Source: Acetobacterium malicum subsp. dehalogenans DSM 11527 (GTDB lineage Bacteria; Bacillota; Clostridia; Eubacteriales; Eubacteriaceae). Taken from it: a stretch of DNA of 64,000 bases. Made by a program: the position numbers and the translations under genes. Below the pieces are notes generated by a model. It was not told where the DNA came from. It saw only the letters and a program-made list of their open reading frames with translations, and made no database searches. Every line of letters starts with the position of its first letter. Within the stretch, counting starts at the first letter, position 1. Below, piece after piece: positions 25,927-33,779 of this stretch. Location: NCBI RefSeq assembly GCF_000472665.1, contig NZ_AXAC01000012.1:39544-103543 (forward strand). The letters are read 5' to 3'.

Positions 25927-25944
25927 CTACCTCTGTTTAAATAC

Positions 25945-25973
25945 TTGCTGATTTTTCTTTTCAGCTGTATAAT
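25945..25973 (+). promoter_or_regulatory. sigma-A promoter of the methyltransferase-DUF2284 gene
   Basis: TTGCTG (25945-25950), a 17-base spacer, then a perfect TATAAT (25968-25973). The leader to the ATG at 26093 would be about 110 bases. I see no riboswitch in it. Confidence 0.7.
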
Positions 25974-26092
25974 GACAACATCATTACATTTAAGATTTTT
26001 ATTTCTATCTTATATTCGCATTACTGTGAACTTTGCGGAAATAAAAAACATTCGTTTCACCCCCTTAAATATTTCAAAAAAAGGACATCATT

Positions 26093-27655
26093 ATGAAAAT
26101 TTCAGAAAACAACAATCATTTCTCATTAAAAAGCTACGACCCCCATACCCATGGCGGCCAATATCTGGAAAATATATCCTCAGCTAACTGGGTATCTGAG
26201 GCTTTATTCACAGCTCTGGATTTGGATCTTTTTGAAACCCTGGAGACCTTTGGAATGGATGGTGCTTCGGCTGCCCGGCTTTCCCAAAAGCTCGGCACTG
26301 AGGTCGTTGCGCTCTCCCCCTATCTGGCGCTGCTGGAAAGCCTGGGGCTGCTTTTTTGCTTTGCGGAAAACTACAGCAATACCAGCCTGACCAAACGCTA
26401 TCTGCTCTCATCCAGCCCGGATTATCTGGGGGATGCCATTCGCTTCCGCGAAACCCAGGCGCTCCAGTGGCATCATTTGAAGTCTGCGCTGATGGCAAAC
26501 AAATCCATTAGTCTAAGCGAACAATCAGATCCGGCAACCAATCCAGAAATGACCGCCCTGAAAAATAAGGCGGTCAATCAACTGACTCGCATGAAAGCCC
26601 TTGAGTGTGTGGGTTTTTTCACCGACTTAGCGGGAAAAATCCTGATTATTGGTCCTGGTGCGGAAACAATGGCACAATCTTTTGTTGAAACCTTTCCCGA
26701 TATTTCGGTGACTCTGTTAACCAATGAAAGTGTTTTCTCACCGTCTTTGATGTCGATAAATGATTTTCCCCGGATTCACCTGGCGACAAAAACGGATCTC
26801 GAAACAGCTACCGGAAATTCCGACAATGACTATTCCCTGATTATTCTTACCGGCCTCTTTGTCAACCGTAACCCACAACTTCTTGACGATCAATTATCAG
26901 TCTATCTGCCGATGCTTAAACCCGATGGCATCCTGATGATTCACGATGCCTTTGACGAGCATGCCACCCTGATGGCCAGACTGTCCGGCATCAATCGGAT
27001 GATCCATTTTGGCGGTCAAGTCTGTTCTGGCCTGACCATTATTAACCGCTTGAAGGAAGCTGGGCTCATGGTCTCTCCGCTGGTTCCGCTGGAAACCGAT
27101 ACCGCCGTTATTTTTGCCGCTAAATCACCCGTCTTTATCGATGCGCTGTCGCTTACGCCCCTCCAGCGTTTAAAACATCCGATCCTTAATATCGGCTTTG
27201 ATGATGTCATCGAGATCGCCACCGATTCGGTCGTCGTAACGGAATTTGCCAAGAATAAGTGCGCTTTTGGTTGTTCTTCGGCCAATCTCAAACATTGTCA
27301 GGCCAATGAGATCACCTTTGACGAAACCGCCCGGCTGCTCGCCAGCTACTCCCGGGCCTTTCTGATTAAAGGAACCCCGGGAACCGGAGAATTTCAACGG
27401 AAGATCCTTGAAGCTGAACGATTGGCCTTTACCGGAGGCTTTCATAAGGCTTTTGCCTTCTGGGCCGGACCTTGTCATATCTGCGCCAGCTGTGATTTAG
27501 ACAAAGCTTGTCTCAATACCAAAAATCGTCGACCTTCGATGGAAGGCTCCGGCATTGATGTCTTTGAAACCGTGCGTAATAATGGCGAAACCCTCAAAAC
27601 CCTGGCAACCAAAGACGAATTTATTAAGTATTATGGCTTATTGCTGCTTGAATAA
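26093..27655 (+). CDS. methyltransferase-like domain fused to DUF2284 metal-binding domain
   Basis: A 520-residue fusion. Residues about 30-110 look like the winged-helix dimerisation domain of plant-type O-methyltransferases. Residues about 175-345 follow as a class I SAM methyltransferase-like domain, with ILIIGPGAE as the glycine motif and [11 protein letters not shown] later. The C-terminus (about 365-520) is DUF2284-like and cysteine-rich: [15 protein letters not shown], then [15 protein letters not shown], then [19 protein letters not shown]. The clustered cysteines suggest an iron-sulfur or corrinoid-related metal site. Substrate unknown. AAGGA precedes the ATG, and the gene stands alone on the plus strand between two convergent or divergent minus-strand blocks. 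Confidence 0.72.
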   Translation: MKISENNNHFSLKSYDPHTHGGQYLENISSANWVSEALFTALDLDLFETLETFGMDGASAARLSQKLGTEVVALSPYLALLESLGLLFCFAENYSNTSLTKRYLLSSSPDYLGDAIRFRETQALQWHHLKSALMANKSISLSEQSDPATNPEMTALKNKAVNQLTRMKALECVGFFTDLAGKILIIGPGAETMAQSFVETFPDISVTLLTNESVFSPSLMSINDFPRIHLATKTDLETATGNSDNDYSLIILTGLFVNRNPQLLDDQLSVYLPMLKPDGILMIHDAFDEHATLMARLSGINRMIHFGGQVCSGLTIINRLKEAGLMVSPLVPLETDTAVIFAAKSPVFIDALSLTPLQRLKHPILNIGFDDVIEIATDSVVVTEFAKNKCAFGCSSANLKHCQANEITFDETARLLASYSRAFLIKGTPGTGEFQRKILEAERLAFTGGFHKAFAFWAGPCHICASCDLDKACLNTKNRRPSMEGSGIDVFETVRNNGETLKTLATKDEFIKYYGLLLLE

Positions 27656-27669
27656 GCGCCTTTCCGATC

Positions 27670-27695
27670 AAAAAAACCATGGATGCCCATGGTTT
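27670..27695 (-). terminator. rho-independent terminator after the nitroreductase gene
   Basis: Nine-base stem AAACCATGG/CCATGGTTT with a four-base loop; an A-run at 27670-27676 becomes a T-run on the minus strand. It lies beyond repeat copy B, so the repeat is inside the nitroreductase 3' UTR. In the plus direction there is no T-run. Confidence 0.65.
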
Positions 27696-27822
27696 GAGGT
27701 TGCCGCTAAACTACCGTACCGACCAATTGTTAATCTGTTGTTCGCCGCGGAATCGGACAGGCTCTGCCGTGTCCGCTCCGATGCGTACAACATGATCTAA
27801 CAATTGTCGGTACTGGGTTATC
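27696..27822 (+). repeat. 127-base imperfect palindromic intergenic repeat (copy B)
   Basis: Runs from GAGGTTGCCGCTAAACTACC to GGTACTGGGTTATC. Near-inverted ends are GTACCGACCAATTGTTA and TAACAATTGTCGGTAC. The central GC-rich arms are CGCGGAATCGGACAGGC and a partly complementary TGCCGTGTCCGCTCCGATGCG. Copies C and D match it at nearly every base; copy A lacks the centre. It sits 16 bases after the nitroreductase stop on the minus strand. Confidence 0.9.
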
Positions 27823-27838
27823 TTTTTTGATTTCTTGA

Positions 27839-28438
27839 CTATTCGATGACAATAACCCGCCGTTCAATCGGTTCAAAATTTTTCTCAATCGGATCCTCGG
27901 TGGGAACCCCAAAGGGCATCTGTGCAATCAACCGCCAATCCGATGGAATGGTGAAGGCATTCCTTACTTCATTGTCAATGATTGGATTGTAGTGCTGCAG
28001 ACTGGCGCCCAGACCAGCTGCTTCCAGTTGGGTCCAGATCGCAAACTGTAACATTCCATTGGCCTGTTCCGCCCAATCAGGGATACTGTCCCGATAGGGT
28101 GAAAACTTTTCCATCAGTCCTTTAGTGACGGACATATCATCATAAAACAATAACGTCCCACATCCTGCTGCAAAACCATTGATGCGATTTTCAGTCGGGC
28201 GAAATTCATCAGCCAGAATTCTTTTTCTGAGCGTTTCCATCACGATACCCCAGAACTCCAGATGACGTTCACCAAACAAAACCGCAACACGTTGACTTTG
28301 ACTGTTAAAAGCTGAAGGCACATGTTTAGTCGAATGATCAATAATTTCAAGTATTTCTTCAGCGGTAATTGGACTTTCATCGCATATGCCATAGATCGAA
28401 CGACGATCTTCGATTGCTTCTTTATAACCTTTTGCCAT
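27839..28438 (-). CDS. nitroreductase-family FMN protein
   Basis: A 199-residue flavoprotein of the nitroreductase superfamily, in the branch that includes yeast Frm2/Hbn1. Motifs are DRRSIYGI near the N-terminus (FMN phosphate), HVPSAFNSQSQRVAVLFG (about 37-54) and EAAGLGASLQHYNP (about 137-150). Members reduce nitro groups, quinones or lipid-peroxide-type substrates with NAD(P)H; the substrate here is unknown. AAGGAG lies before the ATG. The next gene upstream on this strand is far away, so it is monocistronic. Confidence 0.85.
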   Translation of the reverse strand: MAKGYKEAIEDRRSIYGICDESPITAEEILEIIDHSTKHVPSAFNSQSQRVAVLFGERHLEFWGIVMETLRKRILADEFRPTENRINGFAAGCGTLLFYDDMSVTKGLMEKFSPYRDSIPDWAEQANGMLQFAIWTQLEAAGLGASLQHYNPIIDNEVRNAFTIPSDWRLIAQMPFGVPTEDPIEKNFEPIERRVIVIE

Positions 28439-28561
28439 TTAGTTGGTCTCCTTTTATATTCGAATGTTTAATCGTTTGCTTCCATTAAACCAGATTATTC
28501 TCTAATTATCAATAGCCACCGGTTATAAAAATGCGGTTACTTTGTTGTTCTCCAAATTTGT

Positions 28562-28594
28562 AAAAAAAAACAGGGTCCTGAAGACCCTGTTTTC
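28562..28594 (-). terminator. terminator of the ispF-alr-transketolase operon
   Basis: Stem AAAACAGGGTC/GACCCTGTTTT with loop CTGAA, followed on the minus strand by a run of nine T. It lies about 40 bases after the transketolase C-subunit stop. Confidence 0.85.
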
Positions 28595-28635
28595 ACCAAT
28601 CAATTTATCTTGTCATTATTCTTTATTCCTCGTAA

Positions 28636-29574
28636 CTATTTTCGGGCGATCGCTTTTTTTGCCGCTGTCACGATATCGTTAGCAGTTAAACCGTATTTTT
28701 CCATCAATGGCGCAACTTTACCGGATTGGCCAAACAGATCCTTGACGCCAACCCGTTCCAGCGGCACTGGAACACCATCACATAATACTTCAGCCACGGC
28801 ACTGCCCAGACCGCCGATGATGCTGTGCTCTTCAGCCGTAACGATGGCACCGGTATTAATGGCCGCCTCTGTAATGGCATTTGTATCGATGGGTTTAATG
28901 GAACCCATATTCAATACTCGGGCCGAAATACCGTCCGCTTTTAAGAGTTCCGCTGCTTCCAGCGCTGGTCCCACCATCAGACCGGTGGCAATCAACGTCA
29001 CATCATCACCGCTTTTTAATAAACCGGCTTTTCCGACCTCAAACTGATAATCTTCATCAAATAGCACCGGCACGTCACTGCGGCCCAGGCGAATATAAAC
29101 CGGTCCGTCGATTGCCATCGCGACATCCATCATTTTTTCTGTTTCAATGGCATCTGCCGGCGATAAAACCGTCATGTTAGGAATAACCCGCATCAGCGCA
29201 ATATCTTCGATGGACTGGTGCGAACCGCCATCTTCGCCAACTGAGATCCCAGAATGGGTTAAGGCGATTTTTACATTCAATTTCGGGTAGCAGATACTGT
29301 TACGAATGATTTCATAGGCCCGCCCGGCACCAAAAATGGCAAAGGTGCTGGCAAAAGGAACCTTCCCTGCGGTCGCCAGACCGGCGGCCATGCCCATCAG
29401 GTTTGCTTCAGCAATCCCGACATTAAAATGCCGTTCGGGACAGGCGTTTTTAAAAATATTGGTCTTGGTTGCTCCCGAGAGATCCGCATCCAAAACCACC
29501 AGGTTCTGGTTTTTCTCGCCCAGCTTCACTAAATATTCGCCGTATGCCTGTCGTGTTGATTTTTTTTCTGCCAT
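28636..29574 (-). CDS. transketolase, C-terminal subunit
   Basis: A 312-residue protein holding the pyrimidine-binding and C-terminal domains of a split transketolase. Landmarks are VVLDADLSGATKTN, NVGIAEANLMGMAAGLA (about 69-85, with the catalytic Glu of the thiamine diphosphate site) and THSGISVGEDGGSHQ (about 109-123). With the N-terminal subunit it transfers two-carbon units in the non-oxidative pentose phosphate pathway. A frame runs 32 codons upstream into the partner gene, but GGAGGCATAATC precedes the ATG at 29572-29574. The partner's stop is two bases upstream. Split transketolases are common in Clostridia. Confidence 0.93.
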   Translation of the reverse strand: MAEKKSTRQAYGEYLVKLGEKNQNLVVLDADLSGATKTNIFKNACPERHFNVGIAEANLMGMAAGLATAGKVPFASTFAIFGAGRAYEIIRNSICYPKLNVKIALTHSGISVGEDGGSHQSIEDIALMRVIPNMTVLSPADAIETEKMMDVAMAIDGPVYIRLGRSDVPVLFDEDYQFEVGKAGLLKSGDDVTLIATGLMVGPALEAAELLKADGISARVLNMGSIKPIDTNAITEAAINTGAIVTAEEHSIIGGLGSAVAEVLCDGVPVPLERVGVKDLFGQSGKVAPLMEKYGLTANDIVTAAKKAIARK

Positions 29575-29576
29575 GA

Positions 29577-30386
29577 TTATGCCTCCAATTCTGCCAATGC
29601 TTGCTTCACTTCTTCTGCATTCGGCCCTTTTCCATGCCATCCCGCATTGTTTTCCATAAATGAGACACATTTACCCTTGACCGTTTTACAAATGATCACG
29701 GTTGGTTTATCCTCTGATTTTTTGGCCGCTTCCACGGCGGTGCGCAGTTCATCAAAATCATGACCATCTTCCACGGTGATGACATTCCAGCCAAAGGCTT
29801 CAAACTTGGCATCGATGGGGAATGGTGACATGACCTCGCAGATGGCACCATCAATCTGAAGATTATTGTTATCAACAAAGGCAATCAGATTATTAAGCTG
29901 GTAATGGCTGGCGGCCATGGCGGCTTCCCAAACCAGGCCTTCCTGCAACTCGCCGTCACCTAACAGAGCATAGATCTTATGAGATTTGTTGTCCATTTTG
30001 CCGGCCAATGCCATCCCGGCAGCCACTGAAATTCCCTGTCCCAAAGAGCCGGTTGACATATCAACCCCGGGAACCTTGTTCATGTCTGGATGACCCTGGA
30101 GCATCGAGCCCAGTTGTCTGAGGTTTTCCAGCTCGGCTTTGGGGAAGAAGCCTTTTGCTGCCAAAGTTGCATAAAGCACCGGGGCGGCATGTCCTTTTGA
30201 CAAGACAAACCGATCCCGATCTTCTTTGCGGGGATTTTTTTCATCCACATTCATTTGTTCAAAATAAAGCAGAGTCAAAATTTCTGCTGATGACAATGAC
30301 CCTCCGGGATGACCTGAAGCTGCCTTACCAATCATCTTTACAATATCTTTGCGAATTCCCCTAACGGTTTCTTCTAAAAATGCCAT
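29577..30386 (-). CDS. transketolase, N-terminal subunit
   Basis: A 269-residue protein with the thiamine diphosphate-binding domain. SGHPGGSLSSAEILTLLYF (about 24-42), KGHAAPVLYATLA (about 69-81), and LGDGELQEGLVWEAAMAASH with NNLIAFVDNNN (about 142-175) form the GDG...NN cofactor motif. It pairs with the C-terminal subunit encoded immediately downstream. The gene starts 13 bases after alr in what looks like a five-gene operon (ispF, mtnN, alr, then the two subunits). Confidence 0.93.
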   Translation of the reverse strand: MAFLEETVRGIRKDIVKMIGKAASGHPGGSLSSAEILTLLYFEQMNVDEKNPRKEDRDRFVLSKGHAAPVLYATLAAKGFFPKAELENLRQLGSMLQGHPDMNKVPGVDMSTGSLGQGISVAAGMALAGKMDNKSHKIYALLGDGELQEGLVWEAAMAASHYQLNNLIAFVDNNNLQIDGAICEVMSPFPIDAKFEAFGWNVITVEDGHDFDELRTAVEAAKKSEDKPTVIICKTVKGKCVSFMENNAGWHGKGPNAEEVKQALAELEA

Positions 30387-30399
30387 TTAATTCTCCTCT

Positions 30400-31587
30400 T
30401 TAATAAATATCACTGTTCGTGTTTATTTGTCGATCTAAAATGTCACGTCTGATGGACTGGGGTACCCCGTCTTTAATGAACACCCGGGGTACCCGTTTGT
30501 TCACCATACAGGTAATTTCATAATTAATGGTTCCCAATGCCTCGGCCAACACATCGGCTGAAATGTTGTTGCCAAAAAGTTCCACCTCATCATAAAGGGA
30601 AACCGCTTCCACATCGGTCAAATCGATCATGCATTGATCCATGCAGATGCTGCCGACCACCGGCACCAGCTGGCCGGAAATAAAGACCCTGGCCCGACCG
30701 TTTAGCATTCGGGTGTAGCCATCGGCATAGCCAATCGGCAAGGTGCCAATGATCCGGTCTTCCTTAGCGACAAAACGGTTACCATAGCTCACCGTCTCAC
30801 CAGGATGGAGAGTTTTCAAGTGAACAATGGTTGATTTCAGGGTCATTACCGGCTTCAAGCCGATTTTTGAGCGGTCCACTTCCGCCGAGGGATAAAGCCC
30901 GTAAAGGATAATCCCCGGCCGTACCATATCAAAATGAACCCCTTCCACATCAAATATTCCGGCGCTGTTGGCCATATGCTTGATGGGAATGTCGATATTC
31001 TTTTCGGCCAGTTCCGTAAGAACCTGTTGATAACGGCGGATCTGCTCCTGGGTATGCGTTTTATCGGCGGCGTCGGCGGTTGAAAAATGCGTGTACAGAC
31101 CCTGAAGTTCAATCCCCGCTAATTGGTTCATCGCATCAATCATCTGGGCCGCCTCCCGCCAGCCAATCCCGATTCGCCCCATGCCGGTATCGATTTTGAT
31201 ATGAATGGGATGGCAAATGCCAATTTCCAGACAGTGATCTGACAAGGCCTGGGCAAAATCCATCTGATAAACCCCGGGGATCACATCCCAACGGATCAGA
31301 TCAGGGATATGCTCTTTGGCGGTAAAGCCCAGCAGTAAGATCTGTTCGGTAATACCGCCCTGACGCAGGGCAATGGCTTCATCAATAAAGGCCACTGCCA
31401 GCATATCCACACCGGCATCACAAAGGGTTTGGGCACATTCGAGACTGCCATGTCCATAAGCATCAGCTTTGACAACCCCCAGAATTTTAACGTTAGGCCC
31501 AACAATGCGGCGGATTTCTTCATAATTGCTGGTTAAGGCATCCAGGTCTATTTCTGCCCAGGTCGGGCGGAGTGCCAAATCGTTCAT
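30400..31587 (-). CDS. alr: alanine racemase
   Basis: A 395-residue fold-type III PLP enzyme. The PLP lysine is Lys40 in VVKADAYGHG; other landmarks are MGRIGIG (about 150-156), HMANSAG (about 204-210) and the second-base tyrosine region VSYGNRF (about 274-280). It makes D-alanine for peptidoglycan. The ATG overlaps the mtnN stop by four bases. A ligase that consumes D-alanine is encoded at 36.1-37.2 kb. Confidence 0.95.
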   Translation of the reverse strand: MNDLALRPTWAEIDLDALTSNYEEIRRIVGPNVKILGVVKADAYGHGSLECAQTLCDAGVDMLAVAFIDEAIALRQGGITEQILLLGFTAKEHIPDLIRWDVIPGVYQMDFAQALSDHCLEIGICHPIHIKIDTGMGRIGIGWREAAQMIDAMNQLAGIELQGLYTHFSTADAADKTHTQEQIRRYQQVLTELAEKNIDIPIKHMANSAGIFDVEGVHFDMVRPGIILYGLYPSAEVDRSKIGLKPVMTLKSTIVHLKTLHPGETVSYGNRFVAKEDRIIGTLPIGYADGYTRMLNGRARVFISGQLVPVVGSICMDQCMIDLTDVEAVSLYDEVELFGNNISADVLAEALGTINYEITCMVNKRVPRVFIKDGVPQSIRRDILDRQINTNSDIY

Positions 31588-32279
31588 GCCAATGTAATTC
31601 CCTGGACCATTTTCAGCACCATCGCAACCCCATTCTTAATTGAGGCTTCCAGGTTTGCCTTGTAATCATCGGTCAGATTAGAATCAGCCTTATCGGACAT
31701 GGAACGAATCACCAGATAGGGAACCTGGTTCAGCATCGCCACCTGTCCCACTGCCGCCCCTTCCATTTCGACACAAAGTCCGCCAAATTCTTCCCGCAGT
31801 TCTTCTTTTAGTTTGTTAGAATCGACGCCCAAATCAGCGGTCATGACGCGACCAACACGATAGGTTACATCAAGCTCTTGAGCGGCGGTTTCGGCCAATT
31901 TAATCAGGGTCGGGTCGGCTTTGAAAAAGGTAATATCCATGTTTGGTATTTCACCCCGGGGATGACCAAAGGCCCGGGCGTCCATATCATATTGACAGCT
32001 GTCTTCTGAAATAACGATATCACCAATCTCCAGATCCGGATGAACCGCACCAGCCACACCGACATGGATGAGGGTATTAACCTTAAAAATATCAATCAAT
32101 ATCTGGGTGCACATGGCAGCATTGACTTTTCCAACACCACTTTTGACCGCAATAACCTCTTTTTGCTGAAGTTTTCCCTTGAAAAAAGTCATCCCTCCGT
32201 GGTGGATCTTGATTCCATCTTCCATTGCCGACTTGATGTCACGAACCTCACTGTCCATGGCTGCGATAATACCAATCAT
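31584..32279 (-). CDS. mtnN: 5'-methylthioadenosine/S-adenosylhomocysteine nucleosidase
   Basis: A 231-residue MTA/SAH nucleosidase. It starts [15 protein letters not shown], and has [11 protein letters not shown] (about 67-77), [12 protein letters not shown] with the catalytic Glu region (about 172-183) and RSMSDKAD (about 193-200, catalytic Asp). It recycles the by-products of SAM-dependent reactions. It overlaps ispF and alr by four bases each, so the three are co-translated. Confidence 0.95.
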   Translation of the reverse strand: MIGIIAAMDSEVRDIKSAMEDGIKIHHGGMTFFKGKLQQKEVIAVKSGVGKVNAAMCTQILIDIFKVNTLIHVGVAGAVHPDLEIGDIVISEDSCQYDMDARAFGHPRGEIPNMDITFFKADPTLIKLAETAAQELDVTYRVGRVMTADLGVDSNKLKEELREEFGGLCVEMEGAAVGQVAMLNQVPYLVIRSMSDKADSNLTDDYKANLEASIKNGVAMVLKMVQGITLA

Positions 32280-32764
32280 TTGCTTATTTCTCCTTTCAAC
32301 AGACTCACCACTGCGTTGGCAGCGATCCCCTGTTCACTTCCGGTAAAGCCCAGACCTTCTTCGGTCGTGGCTTTTACACTGACACAATCCCCGGGTAAAT
32401 CCAGGGTTCTTCTAATATTTTCCCGCATGATTTCAATATATGGCGCAAGCTTGGGGGCCTGGGCAATTATTGTTGAGTCGATATTATTGATGGTATACCC
32501 CTTTTCTGCCACCAGCTGTCCCACTTTTTTAAGCAGCAGCAAACTGTCGCAATCTTTATAAGCTCCCTCCGTATCAGGAAAGTGTTTACCGATATCACCC
32601 AACGCCAATGCCCCCAACAGCGCATCGATAATGGCATGCACCAGCACGTCAGCATCCGAATGTCCCAGCAGTCCCAGCGGATGTTCTATTTTTACCCCGC
32701 CTAAAATGAGTGGCCGCTCTTCAACTAAACGATGGACGTCATACCCTATTCCTACTCGTATCAT
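32276..32764 (-). CDS. ispF: 2-C-methyl-D-erythritol 2,4-cyclodiphosphate synthase
   Basis: A 162-residue IspF of standard length. Zinc and substrate motifs are GIGYDVHRL (Asp8 and His10) and [18 protein letters not shown] (about 33-50, with the zinc His). Catalyses the cyclisation step of the methylerythritol phosphate isoprenoid pathway. It overlaps mtnN by four bases and heads the operon. IspF makes precursors of dimethylallyl groups, also used by UbiX, but no regulatory link is visible. Confidence 0.95.
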   Translation of the reverse strand: MIRVGIGYDVHRLVEERPLILGGVKIEHPLGLLGHSDADVLVHAIIDALLGALALGDIGKHFPDTEGAYKDCDSLLLLKKVGQLVAEKGYTINNIDSTIIAQAPKLAPYIEIMRENIRRTLDLPGDCVSVKATTEEGLGFTGSEQGIAANAVVSLLKGEISK

Positions 32765-32859
32765 TTTGCTCCTTCAGTTACTTTTTACTAAGTTTAACCG
32801 TGTCTTGCTTTGACAATAAATTATAACATAAACATCCAAAAAAATGCCACCAAATAGAT

Positions 32860-32880
32860 AACTTAAAAGGTTTTTAAGTT
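32860..32880 (-). terminator. weak hairpin after tcdA and repeat copy C
   Basis: Stem AACTTAAAA/TTTTAAGTT with a three-base loop. It is AT-rich, and the following minus-strand sequence is not a clear T-run, so it is a tentative terminator. Confidence 0.35.
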
Positions 32881-32895
32881 CTGACTGTCAAAAAA

Positions 32896-33022
32896 GATAA
32901 CCTAGTACCGACAATTGTTACATCATGTTGTACGCATCGGAGCGGACACGGCAACGCCTGTCCGATTCCGCGGCGAACAACAGATTAACAATTGGTCGGT
33001 ACGGTAGTTTATCGACAACCTC
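32896..33022 (-). repeat. 127-base imperfect palindromic intergenic repeat (copy C)
   Basis: Opposite orientation to copies B and D. From GATAACCTAGTACCGACAAT on the left to GTAGTTTATCGACAACCTC on the right. The GC-rich centre is nearly the same as in B and D. It sits 47 bases after the tcdA stop. Confidence 0.9.
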
Positions 33023-33069
33023 AACTTAAAAGGCTATTAAGCTATTTGATCTGATGGCGAGTACCTGTA

Positions 33070-33777
33070 TTAATTTTCGTCGATACTTCCCGTTTTCAGT
33101 AGATCCCGCACGACTTCACCAGCAATCAGAAGTCCCGCTACCGATGGGACAAAGGCAATGCTGCCCGGCGGAGTTTCTCTGATAACCGGTTCTTCGGTAG
33201 AATAAAGGACTTTCAGGGATTTTACGCCCCGTTCCCGTAATTCTTTGCGCATCACTTTGGCCAAGGGACAAACTGAAGTTTCGTAAATATCGGTAATAAT
33301 AAAGCGGCTGGCATCCATCTTGTTCCCGGTTCCCATACAACTGATAATCGGAACCTTGTTTTCCTGACTTTTGATGACCAGATCAATTTTTGCCGTTACC
33401 ATATCCACCGCATCGATAACATAATCGTAGTCCTGGAGGTGAAATTCCTGGGATGTTTCCGGGGTATAACAGCGATGCATCGGATGAACGATGGAAAGCG
33501 GGTTGATGGCAATCAGCCTTCTGGCCATGACATCGACTTTTTTCTTTCCCACGGTTTTGACATTAGCCATAATCTGACGATTCTGATTGCTGGGATCGAT
33601 GACGTCCTTATCCACGATGGTTAAAAAACCGACTCCGCTGCGGATTAAGGCTTCGGCCACAAATGAACCAACACCACCGACTCCAAACAGGATAACTCTT
33701 GAATTTTTTAGAATCTCCAAACCGGATTGCCCAATGAGTTTCTCCGTTCGGTCAAAGATTCCTGATTCTGTTTTCAT
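33070..33777 (-). CDS. tcdA: tRNA threonylcarbamoyladenosine dehydratase
   Basis: A 235-residue E1-like protein. The adenylate-binding motif VILFGVGGVGSFVAEALIRS (about 28-47), DKDVIDPSNQNRQ (about 56-68) and the ATP-gripping VIDAVDMVTAK (about 118-128) identify the TcdA/YgdL branch of ThiF-like enzymes. It forms cyclic t6A in tRNAs. It starts two bases after the argS stop, so it shares a transcript with argS. A MoeB/HesA role is less likely because the length and C-terminus fit TcdA. Confidence 0.9.
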   Translation of the reverse strand: MKTESGIFDRTEKLIGQSGLEILKNSRVILFGVGGVGSFVAEALIRSGVGFLTIVDKDVIDPSNQNRQIMANVKTVGKKKVDVMARRLIAINPLSIVHPMHRCYTPETSQEFHLQDYDYVIDAVDMVTAKIDLVIKSQENKVPIISCMGTGNKMDASRFIITDIYETSVCPLAKVMRKELRERGVKSLKVLYSTEEPVIRETPPGSIAFVPSVAGLLIAGEVVRDLLKTGSIDEN

Positions 33778-33779
33778 CT

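Larger units (their letters stand above)
32765..33069. other. intergenic region between ispF and tcdA
   Basis: About 305 bases. It holds repeat copy C (32896-33022) and a nine-base hairpin AACTTAAAA/TTTTAAGTT at 32860-32880. The latter lies beyond the repeat on the minus strand and could end the tcdA transcript. No gene seen. Confidence 0.7.

Noticed and set aside
27696..27822. Insertion sequence or CRISPR repeat
   Set aside because: No transposase or cas gene in the window, no regular spacing, and copies are far apart. It is a dispersed intergenic repeat.
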